Assembly: GCF_025371035.1 (NCBI RefSeq)
Contig: NZ_JANZXB010000012.1
Span: forward strand, 62,001 to 126,000
Direction: 5' to 3'
Length of the DNA: 64,000 nucleotides
DNA from: Sphingomonas sp. LC-1
GTDB taxonomy: Bacteria > Pseudomonadota > Alphaproteobacteria > Sphingomonadales > Sphingomonadaceae
The position numbers and the translations under genes were made by a program. Positions 34,796 to 43,865 of the stretch are shown in pieces (position 1 is the stretch's first letter; each line of letters opens with the position of its first letter). The notes below the pieces were generated by a model that saw only the letters and a list, made by a program, of their open reading frames with translations, did no database searches and was not told the origin of the DNA.

Positions 34796-37417
34796 CTAGG
34801 CCGCAGTGGGGCGTGACATCCGCGTTTCGAGCGCGGAGAGGCTGGCCGCCAGTTCCTCATTGCGGAAGGGCTTATTGAGCCGCGCCATGCTGGGGTCGAT
34901 CCCATGGGTCTCGGCATAGCCCGACACGATCAGTGCCTTGAGCAGCGGCACCTGGGCCGTCAATTCGCGGACGAGTTGTGCGCCGCTGACACCCGGCATC
35001 AAATGATCGGTGACCAAGAAATTCGGCCGCAACCCGCCCCGAACGAGATCGAGCGCTTCCTGCGCGGAACTGGCCTCCACGACCTCATATCCCAGATCCG
35101 CGAGCATGTCGGCGGTGCTGAGACGAACCAGCTCCTCATCGTCCACCAACAGGACGATACCGCCATTGCGGACCTTGAATGCCTCGCGATCCTCGGCCGG
35201 TCGCTTCTCTTCCACCTTCAGATCGCTGAGCGGTAGCCACAGGACGATATGCGTGCCGATGCCCGCCGCGCTCTCGATCGTCAGGCCGCCACCGAGTTGG
35301 GCGGCAAGACCGTGCACCATCGATAGGCCAAGGCCGGTGCCCTTGCCCACGCCCTTGGTCGAGAAAAAAGGCTCGATCGCATGTTGGCGGGTCGCCTCGT
35401 CCATGCCGATGCCGGTGTCCCGTACGCCCAGGCAGACATAGGAACCGGCGGACAGATCCCCGGCGTCATGCGCCTCCACCACGCATTTCTGAGCCGTGAC
35501 GATCAACTCGCCGCCGTCCGGCATCGCGTCGCGCGCGTTGACGGAGAGATTGAGTAGCGCCATCTCCAGCTGATTGGCGTCGGCCAGGGCAGGGGGCAGG
35601 TCGGGGTCGATGTCGATCTTCACCGTGATCGTAGGACCAACGGTCGATTCGATCAGGTCGGACATGCCATGGATAAGCAGGGCCATGTCGACCGCAATGG
35701 CCTGAAGCGGTTGGCGTCGGGCGAAGGCGAGCAGCCGCTGGACCAGCGTCTTGGCGCGTTCGGCCGATTGCAAGGCGCCATCGATCAGCCGCCGTTCCCG
35801 CGCGTTGCCGACACCTTTGCGCATCAGCATGTCGAGCGAGCCGATAATGGGCGTCAGCAGATTGTTGAAGTCGTGCGCGACCCCGCCGGTCAGGCTGCCC
35901 ATCGCCTCGACCTTCTGGCTCTGCCGCAGGGCCTCCTGCGCGATTTCGAGTTCGGCCCGGGCCGCAAGCGCGGCGGAGACGTCGTTCGCCTGATGGAACG
36001 CGCCGATCACCCGTCCCGTATCGTCGCGCAGCGGGGTATAGGAAATCTCCCAGGCGGGTGTCCCGAACTCGGGACGCCCGAACGTTTCGGTCACGGTGAA
36101 GCTCTCGCCGGTCAACGCACGCTGCATCAACGCGCGCATCGTGGCGCCCTGATCGGCTTGGAACTGGTCGGGAAAGACATCGCCAATCCGTGTTTCGAAC
36201 CCGTTGACGCGCCGGAATTCGCTTTGGTGCGCCCGGTTGAAGGCGATCAGGCGGTAGTCGGTGTCGAAGGCGCAGATGGGCGAAGAGGTCGCCTCGACGA
36301 TATTGTGATAGCGTCGCAGGTCGGCCGTCCGCTCGATCACCTGCTGTTCCAGCGTGCCCTTGAGTTCGCGCAGGGCGGACTCCGCGCGGCAACGTTCGAT
36401 GGCGACCTTGACGCGTTCGCCGACCTCCTGGACCAGGTCCTCCTCCGCCGAACTCCATATACGGGCGGTGGCATTCTGCACGGCGAGCAGGCCGACCCAC
36501 TCGCTTTCCTGGAACAGCACCACGTCGATGAAGGCGCCCACCTCGCGCGCCTGAAGCCCGGCGCGAGCCCCGTCGCTCAGCCGTTCGTCCCCCGCCACGT
36601 CGCGGACCACGACCGGGGCACCGTCACGATAGGCGGCCAAAAGGTCCGGGCCAAAACTTTCCAGCGAATGCCGCCCGACGATCGAAGACACGCCGCGCGC
36701 ATAGTCGCGCTCGACGGTCATCCACCCCCGCGTCGTGATCTCGGCATAGAAGACGCGGCTCGCACCCATCAGCCCGCCGACCCGTTCCGCCGCCAGCTCC
36801 ATGATCGCGGTCGGATCTTCCAGCGCGCGCAGGTCGTCGGCCAGCTTGAGCAGAAAGGACGAACGCCGCCCGGCAATGACGCTCCCGGTCGTCTCGGTGA
36901 CGATGCAGATCACCCCGGCCGGCGTTCCCGCGTCATCGATGACCGGCGAATAGTCGAGATGAAACCAGGCGGGTTCCGGGCGACCATTGCGGTTCAGCAC
37001 GACTTCCCGGTCCCGATATTGCGCGGTCTCCCCCGCCATGCATGCCGCCATGGCGCGATCGTCGAACGCGATCCCGTCCGGCGAGCCATCCCCCATCCGG
37101 GATCCGAGCAGTTGCGGATGCCGATCGCCCAGAATGTCGGCATAGGCGTCGTTGTACAGCATGACGCCGTCGTCGCCCCACGTCATCGTCATGGGTACCG
37201 GCGAGCGGAGCACCATCGCCAGCACCGTCCGCAGACAGCCGGGCCATGCGTCGATCGGCCCGAGCGTCGTCTTGGTCCAATCGTAACGTCCGATGCGATC
37301 CGCACAGTCTCCGCTGCCCTGCAGGAACAGGGGAAGCCGCGATCCCGAAACCGCGGCCGGGCAGGGCCCGGCAGGCCCGCTCGACAAGGCGGCTTCGAAA
37401 GGACTGCGTGAGGACAT
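34796..37417 (-). CDS. Hybrid sensor histidine kinase / response regulator
   Basis: An 873-residue soluble protein. Domain order: PAS-like (about 45-180; TLGPIDAWPGCLRTVL and MLYNDAYADILG), GAF (about 185-335), a coiled coil (LKGTLEQQVIERTADLRRY, about 350-368), PAS (about 370-480), HisKA with the phospho-His in GGVAHDFNNLLTPI, HATPase (NARDAMPDGG, DTGIGMDEA, GLGLSMVHGL) and a C-terminal receiver (LLVDDEELVR and VTDHLMPGVSGAQ). No membrane helix, so it senses a cytoplasmic signal. ATG 37417 is preferred to an upstream ATG, though neither has a clear ribosome site. Its output partner is not in the window unless it is the receiver at 25571. Confidence 0.92.
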   Translation of the reverse strand: MSSRSPFEAALSSGPAGPCPAAVSGSRLPLFLQGSGDCADRIGRYDWTKTTLGPIDAWPGCLRTVLAMVLRSPVPMTMTWGDDGVMLYNDAYADILGDRHPQLLGSRMGDGSPDGIAFDDRAMAACMAGETAQYRDREVVLNRNGRPEPAWFHLDYSPVIDDAGTPAGVICIVTETTGSVIAGRRSSFLLKLADDLRALEDPTAIMELAAERVGGLMGASRVFYAEITTRGWMTVERDYARGVSSIVGRHSLESFGPDLLAAYRDGAPVVVRDVAGDERLSDGARAGLQAREVGAFIDVVLFQESEWVGLLAVQNATARIWSSAEEDLVQEVGERVKVAIERCRAESALRELKGTLEQQVIERTADLRRYHNIVEATSSPICAFDTDYRLIAFNRAHQSEFRRVNGFETRIGDVFPDQFQADQGATMRALMQRALTGESFTVTETFGRPEFGTPAWEISYTPLRDDTGRVIGAFHQANDVSAALAARAELEIAQEALRQSQKVEAMGSLTGGVAHDFNNLLTPIIGSLDMLMRKGVGNARERRLIDGALQSAERAKTLVQRLLAFARRQPLQAIAVDMALLIHGMSDLIESTVGPTITVKIDIDPDLPPALADANQLEMALLNLSVNARDAMPDGGELIVTAQKCVVEAHDAGDLSAGSYVCLGVRDTGIGMDEATRQHAIEPFFSTKGVGKGTGLGLSMVHGLAAQLGGGLTIESAAGIGTHIVLWLPLSDLKVEEKRPAEDREAFKVRNGGIVLLVDDEELVRLSTADMLADLGYEVVEASSAQEALDLVRGGLRPNFLVTDHLMPGVSGAQLVRELTAQVPLLKALIVSGYAETHGIDPSMARLNKPFRNEELAASLSALETRMSRPTAA

Positions 37418-37540
37418 ACCAATCGATACCCTATCGCGGGCGAGGCCGTAACCCACTTTCCGTCGACCGGGTGAGGTACCGGGCTATTCGACCATGTGCC
37501 GCCGTCTTTGGGCGTCAGGAAAACGGACATCGATCAACGG

Positions 37541-37569
37541 TTGCAAATAAATAGATAGGCATCTATCTA
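37541..37569 (+). promoter_or_regulatory. MarR operator and promoter of the FUSC efflux operon
   Basis: TAGATAG (37552-37558) and CTATCTA (37563-37569) form a perfect inverted repeat around GCAT, ending 7 bases before the GTG of the MarR gene. It sits between TTGCAA (37541-37546, a -35 match) and TATCTA (37564-37569, a weak -10) spaced by 17 bases, so a bound repressor would block the promoter. This is the usual autoregulatory arrangement for MarR-controlled efflux. Confidence 0.7.
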
Positions 37570-37576
37570 AATTGCC

Positions 37577-38023
37577 GTGTCTGATTCCACCAGCCTTCGT
37601 CGCAACTTCTCCGCTCGGCTCGTTCCGATGGCGCGCGCCTATCGTCGTCACCTGGACAAGGGGCTGGCGGGCCTTTCCCTTTCTCATACGTCGGCGCTGG
37701 CCGTAATGCTCGTCGGACGGGCGGAAGATGGGATGCGGCAGGGTGCGCTCGCGGACCAGTTGGGGGTCGAAGCGCCGTCGGTGGTGCCGTTGCTCGATCA
37801 GCTTGAGCGGGCCGGTCTGGTCGAACGTCGAGTCGACCTGACCGACAAGCGCGCGCGGTTGTTGCACGTGACCGCGGAAGGTCGCGCGGTGGCCGCCGAG
37901 GTGGAAGAGCGCACCGCGACGATCCGGGCGGAACTGTTCGCCGGGGTGGACGACGCCGATCTGGTCGCGGCGACCCGCGTCTTCGATCATCTTTATGCCG
38001 TTTTTGGTGACGAGCGGGAATGA
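37577..38023 (+). CDS. MarR-family transcription regulator
   Basis: A 148-residue dimeric winged-helix repressor. GALADQLGVEAPSVVPLLDQLERAGLV (helix-turn-helix, about residues 58-85; shown here as LADQLGVEAPSVVPLLDQL) and the wing VDLTDKRARLLHVT are clear. The GTG start has no ribosome site and lies 7 bases after the operator and only a few bases after the predicted transcription start, so the message may be leaderless. It overlaps FUSC by ATGA. By analogy with AaeR- and HpaR-like systems it likely responds to an aromatic acid or similar compound. Confidence 0.9.
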   Translation: MSDSTSLRRNFSARLVPMARAYRRHLDKGLAGLSLSHTSALAVMLVGRAEDGMRQGALADQLGVEAPSVVPLLDQLERAGLVERRVDLTDKRARLLHVTAEGRAVAAEVEERTATIRAELFAGVDDADLVAATRVFDHLYAVFGDERE

Positions 38024-39966
38024 TCGCCATGCCCCGCATCGGCCTGAGAGAGACGGTGTTCTCGGCCAACTGCTTCGCGGCGGCGATGCTCGCGCTGTTC
38101 GTGTCCTTTTCGCTGGGACTGGAACGGCCATTCTGGGCGATGGCCACCGTCTATATCACCAGCCAGCCCCTGAGCGGCGCGGTGCGATCCAAGGCGGTGT
38201 TCCGGCTTATCGGCACGATGATCGGCGGCCTTGTCACCGTGCTGTTGGTCCCGGCCCTGGTCAATGCGCCGGTTCTATTGAGCCTGGCGCTCGCGTTGTG
38301 GGTGGCGGGGTGTCAGTTCGTCTCGCTGCTCGACCGGACGCCGCGATCCTATGTGTTCATGCTGGCTGGCTATACCGCCGCGCTGATCGGCTTTCCCTCG
38401 GTCCTTCATCCGGAGGCGATTTTCGAGACGGCGGTGCTTCGCGTGCAGGAAATCGGGATCGGGGTGTCGTGCGCGGCGATCATCCATTCGGTGGTCTGGC
38501 CGCGCAGCGTCGCGGGCGTCTATGGCGCGCGCGCCAAAGCCGTCCTGGCGAATGCCGAAAGCTGGATTGCCGACATACTCGCCGTCGAGGAGACGGCGCG
38601 GACCACGCCCGAGCGGCGGCGGCTCGCGGCGGATGTCACTGATCTGCACGTCACCGCGACGCATATTCCCTTCGATACCGCGCGCATCCGGCCGACGCGC
38701 GGCCTGCTGACGGGTTTGCAGGATGTACTGGTCCAGCTGATCCCGCTCGTGTCCGCATTGGAGGACCGGCTTCGCAGCCTCTCGGCGGAGGGGGCGTTGC
38801 CGACCGATGTGTCGGTTCCGGTTGCGGAAGTGCGTGCATGGGTGCTCGATCCCACGTTGGATGCGCCCCGCATCCCGACACCGCCGATGGCGGCGGATTG
38901 GCGAGGCTTGCTGGTCTTCAACCTCAGCATCCGTCTTAATGAGCTGGTCGGCGCGCTGGGTGCGACGCGGGCGCTGGTCGCAGCGGTGGCGGATCCCGAG
39001 GCTCTGCGTCCGGTTGTCGCCCATGTCGGCGGGCGGCCATTGCATCGCGATTATGGGCTGGGCCTGCTGTCGGCGGCCGCGACGTTCCTGACCATCTTGG
39101 GCTGCTGCTGGGTCTGGATCGCGACCGGCTGGCCCGAGGGAGCGGTGGCGGCGATGATCGCGGCGGTGGTCTGCTGCTTCTTCGCGACGCTTGATGATCC
39201 GGTGCCGGCGCAACGGGGGTTCCTGATCTGGACGGTGTTTTCGGTGCCGCTCGCCGCAGTTTATCTGTTCGCGATCCTGCCGGCGATCAATGGGTTCGCC
39301 ATGCTTTGCCTCGCTCTCGCTCCGCCGTTGCTGCTGATGGGCGCGATGATGGCGGTTCCGTCTTGGTATGGGCGGATGATGCCGATGCAGATCAGCTTTG
39401 CGAGCGGCCTGGCATTGACCAACCTCTACACGGTCGATGCGGCGAGTTTCTTCAACAGCAACGTCGCGCAGTTGATCGGGATCGTCGCCGCGATGACGAT
39501 GACCCGGCTGGTTCGCAGCATGGGGGCGGGCACCGCGATCCGTCGTCTGCGTCGCGCCGGGTGGCGCGATCTGGCGGCGCTGGTCGAGCGTCCGTCGCAA
39601 CTGCCGGTCTGGCGGAGCCGTATGCTCGACCGGGTAGGCTTGCTGGCGGGGCGTGTCGGGGAAGCGGAAGACGAGGATGCCGCGACGGCGGCTCTTCGCG
39701 AATTGCGGATCGGGCTTAGCCTGGCCCGGATCGCACAGGGGGAGCAACAACAGGCTCTGCGGGCTTCGCTGGCATATTGGTTCCGGCAATTGATGGACGG
39801 ACGCGACCCTTCGCCACCAGCCGATCTCCTGGATGCGATTGACGGGGCGATCGAGGAAAGCCGCAGCGAAGGGGGCGACCCCGAACGTCTGGCGGCGCTG
39901 GTCGGCCTGCGCCGCAATGTCTTTCCTGCCGCGCCGGGCTGGTCGAACATGAGGCTGGCGGCATGA
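38020..39966 (+). CDS. FUSC-family inner-membrane transporter (AaeB-like)
   Basis: A 648-residue protein with two blocks of about five to six membrane helices (residues about 15-165 and 345-505) separated by soluble parts, the FUSC/AaeB layout. ERPFWAMATVYITSQPLSG in the first block is the family signature. In E. coli AaeB exports hydroxylated aromatic acids with AaeA. Start ATG 38020 overlaps the MarR stop; ATG 38029 is possible. It overlaps the next gene by ATGA. Confidence 0.92.
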   Translation: MIAMPRIGLRETVFSANCFAAAMLALFVSFSLGLERPFWAMATVYITSQPLSGAVRSKAVFRLIGTMIGGLVTVLLVPALVNAPVLLSLALALWVAGCQFVSLLDRTPRSYVFMLAGYTAALIGFPSVLHPEAIFETAVLRVQEIGIGVSCAAIIHSVVWPRSVAGVYGARAKAVLANAESWIADILAVEETARTTPERRRLAADVTDLHVTATHIPFDTARIRPTRGLLTGLQDVLVQLIPLVSALEDRLRSLSAEGALPTDVSVPVAEVRAWVLDPTLDAPRIPTPPMAADWRGLLVFNLSIRLNELVGALGATRALVAAVADPEALRPVVAHVGGRPLHRDYGLGLLSAAATFLTILGCCWVWIATGWPEGAVAAMIAAVVCCFFATLDDPVPAQRGFLIWTVFSVPLAAVYLFAILPAINGFAMLCLALAPPLLLMGAMMAVPSWYGRMMPMQISFASGLALTNLYTVDAASFFNSNVAQLIGIVAAMTMTRLVRSMGAGTAIRRLRRAGWRDLAALVERPSQLPVWRSRMLDRVGLLAGRVGEAEDEDAATAALRELRIGLSLARIAQGEQQQALRASLAYWFRQLMDGRDPSPPADLLDAIDGAIEESRSEGGDPERLAALVGLRRNVFPAAPGWSNMRLAA

Positions 39967-40190
39967 CGGGGGATCTCGACCTGCTCGGCGTGTTCGTCCA
40001 TCCGCTGCTCATCGCGGCCTTCCTGGCCTTTGTCGGGGCCGAACTGATCGGCTGGGCGCTGGCCAAGGCGCGTCTCTACCGCTTCGTCTGGCATCGCGGC
40101 CTGTTCGACGTCGCGCTCACCGTCATCCTCTGGGCCGGGATCGCCGGCCTCCTCACCGGCGGCAATCCCGCTTCGGCATTTTTCGGTTGA
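39963..40190 (+). CDS. DUF1656 (AaeX-like) small membrane protein
   Basis: A 75-residue protein with two hydrophobic helices (FVHPLLIAAFLAFVGAELI and DVALTVILWAGIAGLLTG) joined by RLYRFVWHRGLFD. DUF1656 proteins sit in nearly every FUSC/HlyD operon and are thought to be an accessory inner-membrane subunit. ATGA overlap with FUSC and seven bases to the HlyD gene. Confidence 0.9.
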   Translation: MTGDLDLLGVFVHPLLIAAFLAFVGAELIGWALAKARLYRFVWHRGLFDVALTVILWAGIAGLLTGGNPASAFFG

Positions 40191-40197
40191 AACCCCT

Positions 40198-41088
40198 ATG
40201 ACTCTGCAACCCTCCCTGCGCGTCGCGGCGCGCATCGTCGTGACGCTGATCGTGGTGGCGCTGGCGCTGTTCGCCGCGCGCCACCTATGGGCGCATTACG
40301 AGACGGAACCTTGGACCCGCGATGGCCGGGTCCGCGCCGATATCGTCCAAGTCGCGCCCGACGTGTCGGGTCTCGTGACCGATGTTCTGGTCCACGACAA
40401 TCAGCAGGTGAGCGTCGGCACCCCGTTGTTCCGCGTCGATACGCCCCGTTACCGCTTGGCGGTGTCGCAGGCCGAAGCCGCCGTCGCATCCCAGATCGCG
40501 CAGCTGGCCCAGGCGCGGCGAGAGGCGCAGCGCAATCGCGCGCTGGGCGATCTGGTGGCCGGAGAAGTCCGCGAGCAAGGCAATGCCAAGGTCGAGCAGC
40601 TCGCCGCCGCGCTCGACCAGGCCCGCGTCGCACTCGCCACCGCACGGCTCAATCTGGCCCGGACCGAGGTCCGCGCGAGCGTCGCCGGCACGGTCAGCAA
40701 CCTCGACCTGCGGCCGGGCGACTATGCCAGCGCCGGCCACCCGGAATTCGCGATCATCGATCGCGGTTCGCTGCACATCATCGGCTATTTCGAGGAAACC
40801 AAGCTCCCCCGCGTCCATGTCGGCGATCCCGTGCGCGTCCGCCTGATGGGCGAGGATCGCGACATAACCGGCCATGTCCAGAGCATCGCCGGCGGCATCG
40901 AGGATCGCGATCGGAGCGCGGGCGCCAATCTGCTCGCCAACGTCAACCCGACCTTCAGCTGGGTTCGTCTGGCGCAGCGTATCCCGGTCCGCGTGGCGAT
41001 CGATCGCCTTCCCGCCGGAGAGACGCTGGTGGTCGGTCGTACCGCGACCGTCGAAATCCTGCCGCGACAGGCGGGAGCGCACGCATGA
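40198..41088 (+). CDS. HlyD-family periplasmic adaptor (AaeA-like)
   Basis: A 296-residue membrane-fusion protein. One N-terminal helix (IVVTLIVVALALFAARHLW) anchors it; YETEPWTRDGRVRADIVQVAPDVSG, here seen as ETEPWTRDGRVRAD, is the standard start of the lipoyl half. A coiled-coil hairpin (about residues 90-150) is followed by the second lipoyl half AGTVSNLDLRPGDYAS and a beta-barrel (VHVGDPVRVRLMG). It links the FUSC pump to the outer-membrane channel. ATGA overlap with the NodT-type gene. Confidence 0.92.
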   Translation: MTLQPSLRVAARIVVTLIVVALALFAARHLWAHYETEPWTRDGRVRADIVQVAPDVSGLVTDVLVHDNQQVSVGTPLFRVDTPRYRLAVSQAEAAVASQIAQLAQARREAQRNRALGDLVAGEVREQGNAKVEQLAAALDQARVALATARLNLARTEVRASVAGTVSNLDLRPGDYASAGHPEFAIIDRGSLHIIGYFEETKLPRVHVGDPVRVRLMGEDRDITGHVQSIAGGIEDRDRSAGANLLANVNPTFSWVRLAQRIPVRVAIDRLPAGETLVVGRTATVEILPRQAGAHA

Positions 41089-42512
41089 CGCTGCGTCGTT
41101 CCGCCGCGCTGCTGGCCAGCGGCCTGCTCGCCGCCTGTTCGACCGTGGGGCCGGACTATCATCGCCCATCGACCGCGGTGATCGACAGGCCGAGCGCGAC
41201 CGCACCCTTTGTCGGCGGCGGCGAGGCGGCGTTCGCGGCGCTTCAGCCCGTGCCCGATCATTGGTGGCAACTCTATCGCGACCCCATGCTCGACCGGTTG
41301 GTGGAACAGGCGCTGGCGGCGAATACCGATCTGCGTGTCGCCGCCGCCAATATCGCGCGGGCACAGGCCTCGGCCGATCTGGTCGAGCAGGACCGTCGAC
41401 CTCAAGCCAGTCTCCAGGCCGCGCCCGGCTATGCCCAGCGTTCGGCGGAGGAGGAATTGCTCCCCGGCGCGCCGTTGCCCAGCAACTTCGTCTATTCGGC
41501 CACCGCCGGAATTTCTTATCAGGTCGATCTGGTCGGTCAGGTCCGCCGTGCGGTCGAGGCGGCGAACGCCGATCTGGCCGCGACCCATGCCGCCTATGAC
41601 GCGGTGCGCGTCACGGTAGTCGCGGATACGACGCAAGCCTATCTCGATGCCTGTTCGGCGGGGCGCGAAATCGGGGTGGCGGAGCGCGCGCTGGCGTTGC
41701 AGTCGCGCACCACTGCCCTGACCCGGCGGCTGGTACGCGGCGGCCGGGGTATCTCGCTCGACGCCACCCGATCCGCGGCGCAGGAGGCGCAGGTACGGGC
41801 CACCATGCCGGGGTTGCAGGCGGCGCGGCGGCTGGCGCTCTATCGCCTGGCGACGTTGACGGGACGACCGCCCGCCGAGTTCGACCGCACGGCGGCCGCC
41901 TGCGCCGTCGAGCCGCGCCTGACACAGCCCATTCCGATCGGTGACGGGGCCGCGCTGCTTCGGCGTCGGCCCGATGTGCGGCGCGCCGAATGGGAAATGC
42001 GCGCCGCCACCGCGCGGATCGGCGTGGCGACGGCGGCGCTCTATCCGCAAATATCGCTCGGCGCATCGATCGGTTCGGTCGGCCTGGCCGAACGGGCCTT
42101 GTCCAGCGACACCTATAAATTCTCGCTGGGGCCGCTCATCAGTTGGCAATTCCCCAATCGCGGGCGGGTCCGTGCCCGTATCGCGGCGGCTCAGGCGGAG
42201 AGCGACGCGGCCTATGCCCGTTTCGACGGTACGGTCCTGGGCGCGTTGCGCGAAACCGAAAGCGCGCTGACCGTCTATGCCCGCGATCTGGACCGCACCG
42301 CCGCGCTTCGCGATGCCAATGCCCAGGCAAGCAAGGCGGCCAAGGATGCCGAAACGCTGTTCCGGGCCGGGCGAACCGGCTTTCTGTCGGTCCTGGATGC
42401 GCAACGTACGGCGATCAGCGCCGAACAGACGCTGGCCGCCGCCGAGTCCCGGCTGTCGACCGACCAGGTCCGGCTGTTCCTGGCGCTGGGCGGGGGATGG
42501 CAGGAGGCTTAG
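41085..42512 (+). CDS. NodT-family outer-membrane efflux lipoprotein
   Basis: A 475-residue TolC-like channel subunit. A lipoprotein signal ends in LLAACSTVGPDYHRP with the lipidated Cys near residue 18. Two outer-membrane efflux repeats follow (HWWQLYRDPMLDRLVEQAL and RTGFLSVLDAQRTAISAEQ are family landmarks). It completes a tripartite pump with the three genes before it. Its 3' end overlaps the convergent MFS gene by four bases. Confidence 0.92.
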   Translation: MTLRRSAALLASGLLAACSTVGPDYHRPSTAVIDRPSATAPFVGGGEAAFAALQPVPDHWWQLYRDPMLDRLVEQALAANTDLRVAAANIARAQASADLVEQDRRPQASLQAAPGYAQRSAEEELLPGAPLPSNFVYSATAGISYQVDLVGQVRRAVEAANADLAATHAAYDAVRVTVVADTTQAYLDACSAGREIGVAERALALQSRTTALTRRLVRGGRGISLDATRSAAQEAQVRATMPGLQAARRLALYRLATLTGRPPAEFDRTAAACAVEPRLTQPIPIGDGAALLRRRPDVRRAEWEMRAATARIGVATAALYPQISLGASIGSVGLAERALSSDTYKFSLGPLISWQFPNRGRVRARIAAAQAESDAAYARFDGTVLGALRETESALTVYARDLDRTAALRDANAQASKAAKDAETLFRAGRTGFLSVLDAQRTAISAEQTLAAAESRLSTDQVRLFLALGGGWQEA

Positions 42513-43798
42513 CGGACCCAGTCCTGGCGCAGACGTGGTCCCGCAAGGCCCACCAGCAGCGCGGCGATGCCATAAAGGGCGAGTGCGTACAGCATCGAAT
42601 GTCGCAGCGCGTCGTTGCCATAAACGGGCGTCAGCGCGTCGGACAGCGCGCCCAGTGCATAGATGCCGCCGCCCAGTCCGATCAGATTGTTGATGAGCAG
42701 GAACAGCGCGGCTGCGGTCGCGCGGGCATCGGGCGCCACCAGATGCTGTACCGCCGATACGACCGGGCCCAGCCATAGCAGGGACAGCGCCTGGGGCAGC
42801 AGGAACAGGACGAAGGCGATCCGCACATCGCCGCCATGGATGCCGCCCGCATAGAAGGGGATGCTGAGGCTATAGGCGATGGCGGGAAGATAGCCGAACC
42901 ATGCCCGATCCCGCGCGCCCAGCCGGTCGGCCAGAAGACCCCCCGCCACGATTCCGCTGATACCTCCGATCAGCAGGATCGCGGCCAGGAAGTGTGACGT
43001 GCCGACCAGGTCCAGGCCGAAGCTTCGACGCAACAGGCTGGGCAGCCAGAAGGCGAGTCCATATCCGACCATCGAGCCGCTGGCCGCACCGAAGGATAGC
43101 AGCCAGAAGGACGGCTTGGCGGCCAGCGTCCGTGCGACGTCGGCAAAGCGCGGGGCGTCGGCTGAGGGCTCAGGGGGCGCGGCATTGGGTCGGTCGCGGA
43201 CGATGTGGCGGACCAGCGGGGCGATCAGAATGCCCGCCAGCCCGACCGCGATGAACGCGGTTCGCCAATCCACCCGCGCGGCGATATAGCCCCCGGCCAG
43301 CACCCCCGCCGCCGATCCCAGTGGAATGCCCAGCGAATAGACGGCCAGCGCCAGCGCGCGGCGATGGGGCGGGAAATGGTCGCTGATGATCGCGTAGGAG
43401 GGAGCCACGCCGCCCGCTTCCCCGATCCCGACGCCCAGACGGGCGACGAAGATTTGCCAGAAGCCGCCCGCCAGTCCGCACAGCGCGGTGAACCCGCTCC
43501 ACATGATCAGCGATCCGGTGATGATCCAGCTTCGGCTGGTCCGATCGGCCAGCCAGGCGAGGGGCACCCCTAGGGTCGAATAGAGAAGCGCAAAGGCGAT
43601 GCCGCCCAGCAACCCCATCTGCCCGTCGCTCAGGCGCAACTCCTGCTGGATCGGTGCGGCCAGGATCGCCAGTATCTGCCTGTCGACGAAGTTGAAGATG
43701 TAGACGAGCAACAGCATCGCCAACACCAAGGGCGCGCGACGGTCGATGGGACCATGCGGGCCGATGATGGCGGCCGACGGGCGAGGGGAACCGTTCAT
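42509..43798 (-). CDS. MFS transporter (spinster / phthalate-permease-like)
   Basis: A 429-residue transporter with 12 hydrophobic helices. VYIFNFVDRQILAIL in helix 1 is characteristic of the spinster-like MFS group, and PLAWLADRTSRSWII is the A-type loop. GIGEAGGVAPSYAIISDHFP is also typical. ATG 43798 gives the usual short N terminus; the open frame upstream lacks similarity. It is the last gene of the minus-strand series downstream of the histidine kinase, but a 67-base gap separates them. Substrate unknown. Confidence 0.88.
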   Translation of the reverse strand: MNGSPRPSAAIIGPHGPIDRRAPLVLAMLLLVYIFNFVDRQILAILAAPIQQELRLSDGQMGLLGGIAFALLYSTLGVPLAWLADRTSRSWIITGSLIMWSGFTALCGLAGGFWQIFVARLGVGIGEAGGVAPSYAIISDHFPPHRRALALAVYSLGIPLGSAAGVLAGGYIAARVDWRTAFIAVGLAGILIAPLVRHIVRDRPNAAPPEPSADAPRFADVARTLAAKPSFWLLSFGAASGSMVGYGLAFWLPSLLRRSFGLDLVGTSHFLAAILLIGGISGIVAGGLLADRLGARDRAWFGYLPAIAYSLSIPFYAGGIHGGDVRIAFVLFLLPQALSLLWLGPVVSAVQHLVAPDARATAAALFLLINNLIGLGGGIYALGALSDALTPVYGNDALRHSMLYALALYGIAALLVGLAGPRLRQDWVR

Positions 43799-43865
43799 CA
43801 CCCGCCCATATGGCAAGATGGTGGTCGCGAACACCTGTCGTCGCGAGGGGTAGGGCGTTGCCGGA

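Noticed and set aside
34777-34804. GCGGCC/GGCCGC hairpin between the alcohol dehydrogenase and the hybrid kinase
   Set aside because: The stem is six GC pairs with a 16-base loop and no T-run; such pairs are common in this DNA.
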